DNA of 40,171 nucleotides from CAVYPR01 sp052145775 (GTDB lineage: Bacteria > Actinomycetota > Acidimicrobiia > Acidimicrobiales > RAAP-2), in assembly GCA_052145775.1 (NCBI GenBank), contig JBKQNY010000209.1, forward strand, positions 1-40,171. Reading direction: 5' to 3'. The notes beneath the pieces are model-generated. The model saw only the letters and a list, made by a program, of their open reading frames with translations, was not told the origin of the DNA and made no database searches. Shown here piece by piece: positions 14,292 to 21,235 of the stretch; position 1 is the stretch's first letter; each line of letters opens with the position of its first letter. Position numbers and translations under genes: made by a program.

Positions 14292-15151
14292 CGTCGTCCG
14301 GCCAGGTGGTGCTGGTGGCCACCCCCATCGGGAACCTGGGGGACCTTTCCCCCCGGGCCGTGGCCGCCCTGGACGAGGCCGACGTGATCTGCTGCGAGGA
14401 CACCCGCCGCACCCGGGCCCTGCTGGCCTCGGCCGGCGTGGGGGGGCGGGGCCGGCTGGTCTCCCTCCACGAGCACAACGAGAGCGCCCGGGTCGCCGAG
14501 GTGCTGGGCTGGGTCGAAGACGGCAAGTCGGTCGCCGTCGTCACCGACGCCGGGACCCCGGCCGTGTCGGACCCCGGAGCGCGCCTGGTGGCCGCCGCCG
14601 CCGGGCGGGGCCTGCGAGTCAGCGTGGTCCCCGGGCCGTCGGCGGTGCTGGCCGCGCTGGTGGTGAGCGGTCTGCCCACCGACCGCTTCTGCGTCGAGGG
14701 GTTCCTGCCCCGCAAGGGGACCGAGCGGCGGCGGCGGATCCAGGCCCTGGCCGCCGAGGAGCGCACCGCGGTGGTGCTGGAGGCGCCCGGCCGGCTGGCG
14801 GCGACCCTCGCTGAGCTGGCTTCGGCCCTCGGGGACCGCCCGGCGGCCGTGGCCCGGGAGCTGACCAAGGTGCACGAGGAGGTCTGGCGGGGGACCCTCG
14901 GCGGGCTCGCCGCGCAGGCGGCCGGTCGCACGGTCCGCGGCGAGGTCGTGGTGGTGATCGCCGGCGCCCCCGCGCCGGACCCACCCGCCGACGAGCGCGT
15001 GGCCGAGGCGGTGGCCGTGCGGCTGGAGGCGGGGGACAGTGCACGTCAAGCGGCCGACGCGGTGTCCGGCGCGCTCGGTGTGGCCCGTCGACGGGCGTAC
15101 GAGGTGGCCATCGCCCAGAATGCCGCCGGCCGGACGGGACCCGGGAGCTGA
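14288..15151 (+). CDS. rsmI: 16S rRNA (cytidine1402-2'-O)-methyltransferase RsmI
   Basis: The 287-residue protein is a tetrapyrrole-methylase-fold enzyme that 2'-O-methylates C1402 in the 16S decoding centre. Motifs: VATPIGNLGDLSPRAV (about residues 11-26), CEDTRRTRALL (about 37-47), SLHEHNE, VVTDAGTPAVSDPGARLV (about 89-106), VVPGPSAVLAALVVSGL (about 116-132) and REL(T)KVHEE (about 196). The C-terminal extension ends in a helix-turn-helix-like SARQAADAVSGALGVARRRAYEVA, normal for the family. TTG 14288 overlaps the DUF192 stop. It precedes metG, which has its own leaderless promoter 48 nt later. Confidence 0.95.
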   Translation: MTSSGQVVLVATPIGNLGDLSPRAVAALDEADVICCEDTRRTRALLASAGVGGRGRLVSLHEHNESARVAEVLGWVEDGKSVAVVTDAGTPAVSDPGARLVAAAAGRGLRVSVVPGPSAVLAALVVSGLPTDRFCVEGFLPRKGTERRRRIQALAAEERTAVVLEAPGRLAATLAELASALGDRPAAVARELTKVHEEVWRGTLGGLAAQAAGRTVRGEVVVVIAGAPAPDPPADERVAEAVAVRLEAGDSARQAADAVSGALGVARRRAYEVAIAQNAAGRTGPGS

Positions 15152-15193
15152 GCAAGGCGCCGACGTGGCGGGGGTCGGTCCGCGCGGCCCCGG

Positions 15194-15199
15194 TACGCT
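15194..15199 (+). promoter_or_regulatory. leaderless -10 (TACGCT) of metG
   Basis: TACGCT lies 7 nt before GTG 15207 and sets that as the start, although the frame stays open into rsmI. Confidence 0.6.
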
Positions 15200-15206
15200 A
15201 CGGGCG

Positions 15207-16754
15207 GTGCCGCGCTTCTACATCACCACGCCCATTTACTACGTCAACGACGCCCCCCACGTGGGGCACGCCTACGCCACCGTCAATGCCGACGCCATGG
15301 CCCGCTGGCACCGCCTGGTCGGCGACGACGTCTTCTTCCTGACCGGAACCGACGAGCACGGGGCCAAGGTGGCCGAGGCCGCGGCTGAGCACGCGGTGAG
15401 CCCTCAGGAATGGGCGGACCGGACGTCCCGGCGGTTCCTCGACGCCTGGTCGGCCCTGGGCATCTCCAACGACGACTTCATACGGACCTCCGAGCCCCGG
15501 CACCATCGGGCGGTCCAGCGCTTCCTCCAGCGCATCTACGACAACGGTTTCATCGTGCCCGGCACCTACCGCGGCCTGTACTGCGTGTCGTGCGAGGACT
15601 ACTACACCGAGGACCGACTGGTCGACGGGTGCTGCCCGGTGCACCTGCGGTCGGTGGTGGAGATGGAAGAGGAGAACTACTTCTTCAAGTTGAGCGAGTT
15701 CGAGCAGCCGCTCATCGAGTGGTACGAGCGGCTGCCCGACGCGGTGGCCCCGGCGGGAAAGCGCAACGAGGCTCTCAGCTTCATAAAGGGCGGCCTGCAG
15801 GACATCTCCATCACCCGGACCTCCCTCGACTGGGGGGTGCCCGTCCCTTGGGACGACCGCCACGTCTTCTACGTCTGGTACGACGCGCTGGTCAACTACC
15901 TCACGGCCATCGGCTACGGGGACGACGATCCCGACTGGGGCGCCTGGTGGTCGGTGGTCCACCACCTGATCGGCAAGGAGATCCTGCGCTTCCACTGCGT
16001 GTGGTGGCCGGCCATGTGCATGGCCGCCGGCATCGACCCGCCGGCCAGTGTGTTCGTGCACGGCTGGCTGCTGGTCGGGGGCCAGAAGCTCTCCAAGACC
16101 CTCGTGCGCAAGTCGGCCGAGGGAGACGCGCAGCGGCCGGTCAAGCTGACCGAGATCGCGCCAGAGGCCCTCACCTCGGACTTCGGGGTGGACGCCGTCC
16201 GCTACCACCTGCTGCGGGACAACCCGCTCGGCACCGACGGTGAGTTCTCCTATGAGGGCATGGTCGCCCGGTACAACGCCGACCTGGCCAACAACCTGGG
16301 CAACCTGGTGGCCCGGGTGGCCACGGTGGTCGGCGCCAAGTGCGACGGGGTCGGCCCCGCCCCCGACCCGGCGAGCCCGCTGGCCGACGCGGCGCGCTCG
16401 GCGGTGGCCGCCGCCACCGACGCCTGGGGGCGCTTCGCCCCCCACGAGGCGCTCGAGGCGACCTGGCGGCTGATTGGGGCGGCCAACGCCGAGCTGGAAG
16501 CCACCGAGCCGTGGAAGAGCGACCCGGGTCCGGTCGTCGGCGCCGTGCTGGGCAGCGCCCTCGAGGTGCTGCGCATCGTCGCCCTCCTCATCACCCCGGC
16601 CATGCCGGACACGGCGACGGAGATCTGGAGGCGCATCGGGCTCGGCGGCGCGCCGGCCGAGCGGCGCCTGCCGGCCGACGGGACCTGGGGCGGCTACCCC
16701 GGCGGCCTCCTTGTCGAGAAGGGCGCCCCACTCTTCCCCCGGCGCAAGGGCTGA
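15207..16754 (+). CDS. metG: methionine--tRNA ligase
   Basis: The 515-residue class I aminoacyl-tRNA synthetase charges tRNA-Met. It has YVNDAPHVGHAYATVNAD (HIGH equivalent HVGH, about residues 10-27), TGTDEHGAKV, a CP-domain knuckle CVSCEDYYTE ... CCPVHL, KRNEALSFI, and the KMSKS equivalent KLSKT (about 294). It is the short form: there is no C-terminal EMAP/Arc1p dimerisation domain, consistent with about 515 residues. GTG 15207 gives the canonical RFYITTPIYYVND start. The stop overlaps tatD as TGATG, as in the conserved metG-tatD pair. Confidence 0.97.
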   Translation: MPRFYITTPIYYVNDAPHVGHAYATVNADAMARWHRLVGDDVFFLTGTDEHGAKVAEAAAEHAVSPQEWADRTSRRFLDAWSALGISNDDFIRTSEPRHHRAVQRFLQRIYDNGFIVPGTYRGLYCVSCEDYYTEDRLVDGCCPVHLRSVVEMEEENYFFKLSEFEQPLIEWYERLPDAVAPAGKRNEALSFIKGGLQDISITRTSLDWGVPVPWDDRHVFYVWYDALVNYLTAIGYGDDDPDWGAWWSVVHHLIGKEILRFHCVWWPAMCMAAGIDPPASVFVHGWLLVGGQKLSKTLVRKSAEGDAQRPVKLTEIAPEALTSDFGVDAVRYHLLRDNPLGTDGEFSYEGMVARYNADLANNLGNLVARVATVVGAKCDGVGPAPDPASPLADAARSAVAAATDAWGRFAPHEALEATWRLIGAANAELEATEPWKSDPGPVVGAVLGSALEVLRIVALLITPAMPDTATEIWRRIGLGGAPAERRLPADGTWGGYPGGLLVEKGAPLFPRRKG

Positions 16755-17584
16755 TGAGCGAGGACGCCGGGCCGCGGTGGTTCGACTCGCACTGCCACCT
16801 CCAGGAGCGCTACCTGGACGGCGGTGAGGACGGCCCCGCCGCCGACGTGGCCGAGGTGCTGCGCCGGGCGACGGAGGCCGGGGTGGGTTCGATTGTCTGC
16901 GTGGGGACCGATCCGGGGACCTCGACCCAGGCGTTGACCCTGGCCGAGCGGTCCGCCGCCGGCGCCCTCGGCGCGGGGATCCCTCGCCTGTGGGCCACGG
17001 CGGGCCTCCATCCGCACGAGGCCTCGGCCGGCACCGCCGAGCTGGCGCGGCTGGTGGAAGTGGCGGCCGTGTCCGACTCCCTGGTGGCCGTGGGGGAGTG
17101 CGGGCTCGATTACCACTACGACCACTCGTCGCGCACCGACCAGCGCACGGCGTTCGCCGAGCAGATCGCCATGGCCCACCGCCACGGCCTGGCCCTGGTG
17201 ATCCACTCCCGGTCCGCCTGGGACGACCTGTTCGACGTGCTCTCGGCGGAGGGGGTGCCCGAGCGGACGGTGCTGCACTGCTTCACCGGAGGGCCGGCCG
17301 AGCTGACCCGGTGCCTCGACGCGGGGATGTTCGTCTCCTTCAGCGGCATCGTCACCTTCAAGAACGCGGCCGACGTCCGCGAGGCCGCCGCGCTCTGCCC
17401 GCTCGACCGGCTGATGGTCGAGACCGACAGCCCGTTCCTCGCCCCCCCGCCACACCGGGGGCGGCAGAACGAGCCGGGCTACGTCGGCATCGTGGGGACG
17501 GCCGTGGCCGAGGTGAAGGGTGTCGAGCCGGCCGACCTCGCCCGCAGCGCCGCGGCGGCCACGGCGCGCTGCTTCGACCTGTGA
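16754..17584 (+). CDS. tatD: TatD family metal-dependent hydrolase
   Basis: The 276-residue amidohydrolase-superfamily TIM barrel has the TatD metal ligands: FDSHCHLQ (about residues 10-17), ATAGLHPHEA (about 82-91), GECGLDY (about 115-121, metal-binding Glu), HCFTGG (about 174) and ETDSPFLAPPPHRG (about 226-239). Family members are 3'-5' exonucleases or D-aminoacyl-tRNA deacylases; the exact activity cannot be told. ATG 16754 shares an A with the metG stop. The metG-tatD-X-ksgA-ispE order is widely conserved in Gram-positive bacteria. Confidence 0.93.
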   Translation: MSEDAGPRWFDSHCHLQERYLDGGEDGPAADVAEVLRRATEAGVGSIVCVGTDPGTSTQALTLAERSAAGALGAGIPRLWATAGLHPHEASAGTAELARLVEVAAVSDSLVAVGECGLDYHYDHSSRTDQRTAFAEQIAMAHRHGLALVIHSRSAWDDLFDVLSAEGVPERTVLHCFTGGPAELTRCLDAGMFVSFSGIVTFKNAADVREAAALCPLDRLMVETDSPFLAPPPHRGRQNEPGYVGIVGTAVAEVKGVEPADLARSAAAATARCFDL

Positions 17585-17602
17585 CTTTCGCTGGCCGCCG
17601 CT

Positions 17603-17623
17603 CCGGGCGCCGTCGACGCCCGG
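17603..17623 (+). terminator. hairpin after tatD
   Basis: CCGGGCG and CGCCCGG form a perfect 7-bp stem with a 7-nt loop, 19 nt after the tatD stop. There is no T-run. It could attenuate read-through into the RlpA-like gene. Confidence 0.4.
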
Positions 17624-17935
17624 CCGCGGCACGCCATTGAGGCCGGCGTGGACGCCGGGAGCCCGGCGACCGTCGCCGAGGTCATGGATGCACAGCGCCC
17701 GCGCTGAAGGGTGCCCGACGGCCACGGCTGGGGCCGAGCTGGCGGTCGGAGAACGCCGCACGCGCCCAGGTCGAGGCGCCGGGAGGTGGGATGCCGCACT
17801 CGAGCGGGCACCGGGTGCGGCCGGGGAGGGGGGCCGGGGGGCGCGGAGGGCCGCTTCCCCCCGCCGACCTGGGGCGATGGGGGTCGGCGCATCGGCGGCC
17901 CTGCACGTGAATTGCGGGTTCGGGCGTGCCGTCCC
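17624..17935. other. non-coding stretch between tatD and the RlpA-like gene
   Basis: About 310 bp with no recognisable gene on either strand: open frames here translate into low-complexity Arg/Pro/Gly sequence without family motifs. I looked for the c-di-AMP (ydaO) riboswitch that precedes rpf-type genes in some actinobacteria and did not find its conserved cores. A promoter-like TATGGT follows at 17937-17942. Confidence 0.5.
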
Positions 17936-17936
17936 T

Positions 17937-17942
17937 ATGGTC
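17937..17942 (+). promoter_or_regulatory. possible -10 (TATGGT) of the RlpA-like gene
   Basis: TATGGT lies about 68 nt before the proposed CTG start. If used, it excludes the upstream in-frame GTG at 17926. Confidence 0.35.
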
Positions 17943-18009
17943 GTCGGGTTCCCCGGGCCCGAGGTGTCGGCCCGCCCCGGGTGTCCCATCCCCGGAGAGA
18001 GGTGGAACC

Positions 18010-18633
18010 CTGCCACAGAGCGCCAGCAGTCCCAAGCGCGTCGTCCTGGCCCTGTTGTCGAGCGGCGCCATCGTGGCTGCCCCGCTCCTGCTGCTCCACG
18101 GGCCGCGCAGCGCCGCCCTGCCCAGCCACGGCGTCCGGCCGGGCTCGGGGGTCGACGCGGCCATGTCCACCGTGCGCCCGCACTCGCACCTGCTCGCTGT
18201 GCAGCCCCTTGGCTTCGACCTCCCGCTGCCGGCCCCGGTGACGACCACCACCGCCCCCCCTGGCCTTCCGGTCACGACCACCACCGTCGCGGCCCCGGTG
18301 ACGACCACCACCACCACCGCCCCCTCCGGCCCACCGGTGACGACCACCTCGGTGCCACCCGCCGCCAGACCGGTGGAGACCGCGGCCGACTCGGCCTCGG
18401 GCCAGGTGACCTGGTATGCGGAGGCGCCTCCCGGTGGGTGCGCCAGCCCGTCCCTCCCGCCGGGGACCGAGGTGGAGGTGGTCGACGACGCGGATGGGGC
18501 CTCGACCAGCTGTGTGGTCGACGACCGAGAGGCCACAAACGGCGGCGGCCGGTTGCTCGACCTGTCCGTCACAGGGTTCTCCAGCCTGGCCCCGGTGACA
18601 CAGGGGGTGATCGCCGTCACCATCTCGTGGTAG
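18010..18633 (+). CDS. secreted RlpA-like double-psi beta-barrel protein with Pro/Thr linker
   Basis: From the proposed start the product is 207 residues: an N-terminal signal or anchor (KRVVLALLSSGAIVAAPLLLL), a PVTTTT-type repeat linker (about residues 75-118) and a C-terminal RlpA/DPBB-like domain. That domain shows GQVTWYAE, ASPSLPPGTEVEVVDD, CVVDDREATNGGGRLLDLS and LAPVTQGVIAVTISW. RlpA and DPBB proteins act on or bind peptidoglycan outside the cell. No ATG/GTG start exists in frame near the signal; CTG 18010 follows a purine-rich GGAGAGAGGTGG and is the best site. Alternatives are GTG 17926 (upstream of the putative promoter) or a one-base sequencing error. It lies between tatD and ksgA, the slot of rpfB in mycobacteria and yabE in Bacillus. 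Confidence 0.7.
   Translation: MPQSASSPKRVVLALLSSGAIVAAPLLLLHGPRSAALPSHGVRPGSGVDAAMSTVRPHSHLLAVQPLGFDLPLPAPVTTTTAPPGLPVTTTTVAAPVTTTTTTAPSGPPVTTTSVPPAARPVETAADSASGQVTWYAEAPPGGCASPSLPPGTEVEVVDDADGASTSCVVDDREATNGGGRLLDLSVTGFSSLAPVTQGVIAVTISW
18235..18348 (+). repeat. four imperfect copies of CCGGTSACGACCACC in the linker
   Basis: Copies begin at 18235, 18268, 18295 and 18334 and encode PVTTT(T) units separated by Ala/Pro/Gly-rich spacers. They form the flexible wall-spanning linker of the RlpA-like protein and could slip to change linker length. Confidence 0.75.
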
Positions 18634-18646
18634 GGCCCGGCCGGCG

Positions 18647-19465
18647 ATGACCATGGGCCGGCCCGAGATCCAGCGGCTCTTAGCCGACCACGGCCTGCGG
18701 CCCAGCCGGGCCCTCGGCCAGAACTTCGTGGCCGACCCCAACACCGTGCGCCGCATCGTCCGGTTGTCGGGGGTGGGGGAGGGCTCACCGGTGGTGGAGA
18801 TCGGGGCCGGTCTCGGGTCGCTGACCCTGGCCCTGGCCGAGGTGGGGGCGCGGGTGGTGGCGGTGGAGGTGGACCGCGGCCTGGCCTCGGTGCTGCGTGA
18901 GGTCGTGGCCGCCACGGCGGTCGAGGTGGTCGAGGCCGACGCGCTCACCCTCGACTGGGGCGGGCTGCTCGGGTCGGGCGGCGAGTGGTCGGTCGTCGCC
19001 AACCTCCCCTACAACGTGGCCACCCCGTTGGTCGTCCGGGTGCTCGAGGATGCCCCTCAGGTGGCCTCGCTGCTGGTCATGGTCCAGCGCGAGGTGGGGG
19101 AGCGGCTGGCGGCGGTCCCCGGCGACCCCGCCTACGGCGCGGTCTCGGTGAAGGTCGCCTACTGGGCCTCGGCCTCGCTGGTGGGCCGGGTGCCGGCCAC
19201 CGTCTTCGTGCCCCGTCCGAAGGTGGCCTCGGCCCTGGTCCGCCTGGACCGGCGTGCGGAGCCGGCCGTGCCGCCGGCCGAGGTCCCCTACGACCGGCTC
19301 TTCGAGGTGGTGCGGGCAGGCTTCGGCCAGCGGCGCAAGATGCTGCGGCGGTCGCTGGCCGGCGTGGTGGAACCGGCCGCTTTCGCCGCGGCCGGGGTGG
19401 CACCCGAGGCCCGGGCCGAGGACCTCGGCATCGAGGCGTGGGGGAGGCTGGCCCGGTGGCCGTGA
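18647..19465 (+). CDS. ksgA: 16S rRNA (adenine1518/1519-N6)-dimethyltransferase KsgA
   Basis: The 272-residue protein dimethylates two adjacent adenines in helix 45 of 16S rRNA late in 30S assembly. Motifs: RPSRALGQNFVADPN (about residues 18-32), VVEIGAGLGSLTLAL (SAM loop, about 49-63), VVANLPYNVATPLV (catalytic NLPY, about 119-132), VQREVGERL and FGQRRKMLRRSL (about 227-238). ATG 18647 is used; a second in-frame ATG at 18653 would remove two residues and cannot be excluded. The stop overlaps the ispE start region. Loss of KsgA gives kasugamycin resistance in other bacteria. Confidence 0.95.
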   Translation: MTMGRPEIQRLLADHGLRPSRALGQNFVADPNTVRRIVRLSGVGEGSPVVEIGAGLGSLTLALAEVGARVVAVEVDRGLASVLREVVAATAVEVVEADALTLDWGGLLGSGGEWSVVANLPYNVATPLVVRVLEDAPQVASLLVMVQREVGERLAAVPGDPAYGAVSVKVAYWASASLVGRVPATVFVPRPKVASALVRLDRRAEPAVPPAEVPYDRLFEVVRAGFGQRRKMLRRSLAGVVEPAAFAAAGVAPEARAEDLGIEAWGRLARWP

Positions 19466-20259
19466 CCCGGCTCGTGGCCCCGGCCAAGCTGACGCTCCGG
19501 CTGCGGGTGCTCGGTCGCCGCCCCGACGGCTACCACGACCTGGCGGCCGAGATGGTCTCGGTGGACCTGGCCGACATCCTCGAGGTCGACCCCGACGGCG
19601 ACGGCCTCGTGGTCGACGCCGACGGCGTCGCGGCGGGGTTGGTGGACCCGGGGCCGGACAACCTGGTGCGGCGGGCATTGGCCGCGGTGGGCCGCCGGGC
19701 GGGCGTGCGGCTGGTGAAGCGCATCCCGGTCGGCGGCGGGCTTGGGGGCGGGTCGTCGGACGCGGCGGCCGTCCTGCGCTGGGCGGGGTGCGCCGACACG
19801 AAGGTGGCCGCCTCGCTCGGCGCCGACGTCCCGTTCTGCCTGGCGGGCGGGCGGGCCGAGGTGGGTGGTATCGGGGAACAGCTGTCGCCCCTCCCCTTCG
19901 TGCGCCGGGAGTTCGTGCTCCTGGTCCCGCCCTTCGGCGTCGACACCGGCGCGGCCTACGCCGCCTGGGACTCCCTGGGGTCGGCCGGGGGCGGACCCAA
20001 CGACCTCGTCCGGGCCGCGCTGGCCGTCCGCCCCGACCTGGCCCGCTGGCGCGACTGCCTGGCCGAGGCCACCGGGCGGACGCCGCTGCTGGCCGGGAGC
20101 GGGTCGACGTGGTTCGTGGAGGGGAGCCCGGCCGAACTGGGTGTGGGCGGGCTGGCCCGCCTCGGCCCCGGGGAGGAGGAGGGGAGACTGCTCGCCGTGC
20201 GCACCGTGCCGACCGGCTGGGAGGGGGCGGTCCGGGGACCCGGGCCGCAGGTGGGCTGA
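19456..20259 (+). CDS. ispE: 4-diphosphocytidyl-2-C-methyl-D-erythritol kinase
   Basis: The 267-residue GHMP kinase phosphorylates CDP-methylerythritol in the MEP isoprenoid pathway. The N-terminal APAKLTLRLRVLGRRPDGYHDL (two stretches joined, about residues 6-27) holds the substrate Lys; the ATP loop is PVGGGLGGGSSDAAAV (about 92-107). SLGADVPFCLAGGRA and LAGSGSTWF are also typical. GTG 19456 sits 8 nt after GGGGAGG; GTG 19462, in a GTGA overlap with the ksgA stop, is the alternative. At 267 residues it is slightly short for the family. It converges on bS22 with only 7 nt between stop codons. Confidence 0.94.
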   Translation: MAVTRLVAPAKLTLRLRVLGRRPDGYHDLAAEMVSVDLADILEVDPDGDGLVVDADGVAAGLVDPGPDNLVRRALAAVGRRAGVRLVKRIPVGGGLGGGSSDAAAVLRWAGCADTKVAASLGADVPFCLAGGRAEVGGIGEQLSPLPFVRREFVLLVPPFGVDTGAAYAAWDSLGSAGGGPNDLVRAALAVRPDLARWRDCLAEATGRTPLLAGSGSTWFVEGSPAELGVGGLARLGPGEEEGRLLAVRTVPTGWEGAVRGPGPQVG

Positions 20260-20266
20260 GCGGGGC

Positions 20267-20365
20267 CTACTTGCCGGCGCGCCGCTGCCAGCGGGTGGCC
20301 TTCAGCATCTTCTTGTGCTTCTTCTTGCGCATCCGCTTGCGGCGCTTCTTGATGAGTGAGCCCAT
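20267..20365 (-). CDS. 30S ribosomal protein bS22 (AURKAIP1/COX24-like)
   Basis: The 32-residue basic peptide reads MGSLIKKRRKRMRKKKHKK, then MLKATRWQRRAGK. This matches the near-universal actinobacterial pattern MGSVIKKRRKRMxKKKHRKLLxxTRxQRRxxGK of bS22, which lies in the mRNA channel side of the small subunit and shares the mitochondrial AURKAIP1/COX24 domain. ATG 20365 is preceded by TAGCCT at 10 nt. The gene sits between the convergent ispE and the divergent VOC gene. Short length means many pipelines miss it. Confidence 0.92.
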   Translation of the reverse strand: MGSLIKKRRKRMRKKKHKKMLKATRWQRRAGK

Positions 20366-20375
20366 GCCGTGCGGC

Positions 20376-20381
20376 AGGCTA
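20376..20381 (-). promoter_or_regulatory. -10 (TAGCCT) of bS22
   Basis: On the minus strand TAGCCT lies 10 nt before the bS22 ATG, leaving at most a few leader nucleotides and no ribosome binding site. Confidence 0.5.
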
Positions 20382-20406
20382 GCGGTCCCGCCGCACGACC
20401 GCCAGG

Positions 20407-20412
20407 TAGCTT
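20407..20412 (+). promoter_or_regulatory. leaderless -10 (TAGCTT) of the VOC gene
   Basis: TAGCTT lies 6 nt before GTG 20419 and supports a leaderless start; it is 25 bp from the oppositely directed bS22 -10. Confidence 0.55.
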
Positions 20413-20418
20413 GGCTGC

Positions 20419-20787
20419 GTGACGTTCCGGGTCGTGGCCCTTGACCACGTCCAGCTGGCCATGCCCCCCGGTGGGGAGGGTCGGGCCGAGGCCTTCTACT
20501 CGGGCCTGCTGGGCCTGGAGCGCCGACCCAAGCCCGAGCCGCTGGCCGCCCGGGGAGGCTGCTGGTTCTCCAACGGGGACGTGGTGCTCCACCTCGGGGT
20601 GGAGGACGGCTTCCGTCCCGCCCGCAAGGCCCACCCGGCCCTGGTGGTGGAGGGCCTCGACGACCTGGCGGCGCGGCTCGACGAAGCCGGGTGCGACGTG
20701 CGCCCCGACACCGAGCTGCCCGGAGTGCACCGCTGCTACGTCGACGACCCGTTCGGCAACCGTATCGAGCTGATCGACGCCGACTGA
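20419..20787 (+). CDS. VOC-superfamily (glyoxalase/bleomycin-resistance-like) protein
   Basis: The 122-residue protein has one vicinal-oxygen-chelate module pair: ALDHVQLAMPPG with the first metal His (about residue 9), AEAFYSGLLGLERRPKP (about 24-40), VVLHLGVED with a second His, and the C-terminal CYVDDPFGNRIELID with the metal Glu (about 107-120). It probably binds a divalent metal and acts as a lyase, dioxygenase-like or antibiotic-binding protein; the substrate is unknown. GTG 20419 is fixed by a leaderless promoter. Nothing follows on this strand for 448 bp. Confidence 0.85.
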   Translation: MTFRVVALDHVQLAMPPGGEGRAEAFYSGLLGLERRPKPEPLAARGGCWFSNGDVVLHLGVEDGFRPARKAHPALVVEGLDDLAARLDEAGCDVRPDTELPGVHRCYVDDPFGNRIELIDAD

Positions 20788-21235
20788 GGGGGACCGGACC
20801 GCCCGTCCCGACGACCGACACGACGACCGACCCGACTCGATGCGGGCCGGCCGTCGCGGTCGCTCAGCTGTGGCCGGGAGGGGCCGGATGCTGTGAAAGG
20901 TGGGCGCCGAGGACGGGGAGAGAGAGGACCCGTCCTCGGCGCCCGGACCCGCCGTGGGGGGGGCCGGCGGACCTCGAGGTGGGCGGGCGACCCCGCCCGA
21001 CGGCCGGACCTTTGACGGCCCGCCCGCCGACGGCCTCCGGAGTGGTCACCCCGCTCCCCTCCACCCGGCGGATGGGACGCCGGCCGCTTCGGGATACCCG
21101 GTTGCGAAGCCGGGTCCCTTGGCGCTGTGACGGGGTCGGAATGGTCATCGGTGGCTGTCTCCTCGTGCTCTACCCATTATGCGCCCGCTCATTAAGCAGA
21201 TGGCGAAGGGAAGCTAAGAAAGGTTGAAGAAGCCG
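20788..21235. other. convergent intergenic region with strong stem-loops; no assigned gene
   Basis: This 448-bp gap lies between the VOC stop and the histidine-kinase stop. It holds a perfect 16-bp stem at 20902-20944, a GGGCGGG/CCCGCCC hairpin at 20981-20998 and a bulged stem GGG(at)ACCCGG/CCGGGTCCC at 21091-21118. The 21160-21235 end is distinctly less GC-rich. On the minus strand a 94-codon frame (21148 to 20864) follows GAGGAG, but its Arg/Gly/Pro-rich product has no recognisable features. A structured RNA or paired terminators are the likelier explanations. Confidence 0.45.
20902..20944. terminator. perfect 16-bp stem-loop (bidirectional terminator candidate)
   Basis: GGGCGCCGAGGACGGG at 20902-20917 is exactly complementary to 20929-20944, with an 11-nt purine loop (GAGAGAGAGGA). 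On the minus strand it is followed by ACCTTTCAC, a weak T-containing tail; on the plus strand no T-run follows. It is the strongest hairpin noticed in the window. Confidence 0.55.

Noticed and set aside
17585..18009. c-di-AMP (ydaO) riboswitch before the RlpA-like gene
   Set aside because: This context favours one in some actinobacteria, but the conserved cores (GGGGTGAA and the CAGCTAACCTCG-like segment) are absent.
20864..21148. 94-codon minus-strand frame with a GAGGAG before its ATG
   Set aside because: The product is Arg/Gly/Pro-rich and shows no recognised motif, and a 16-bp perfect hairpin lies inside it; more consistent with structured non-coding DNA, though not excluded.
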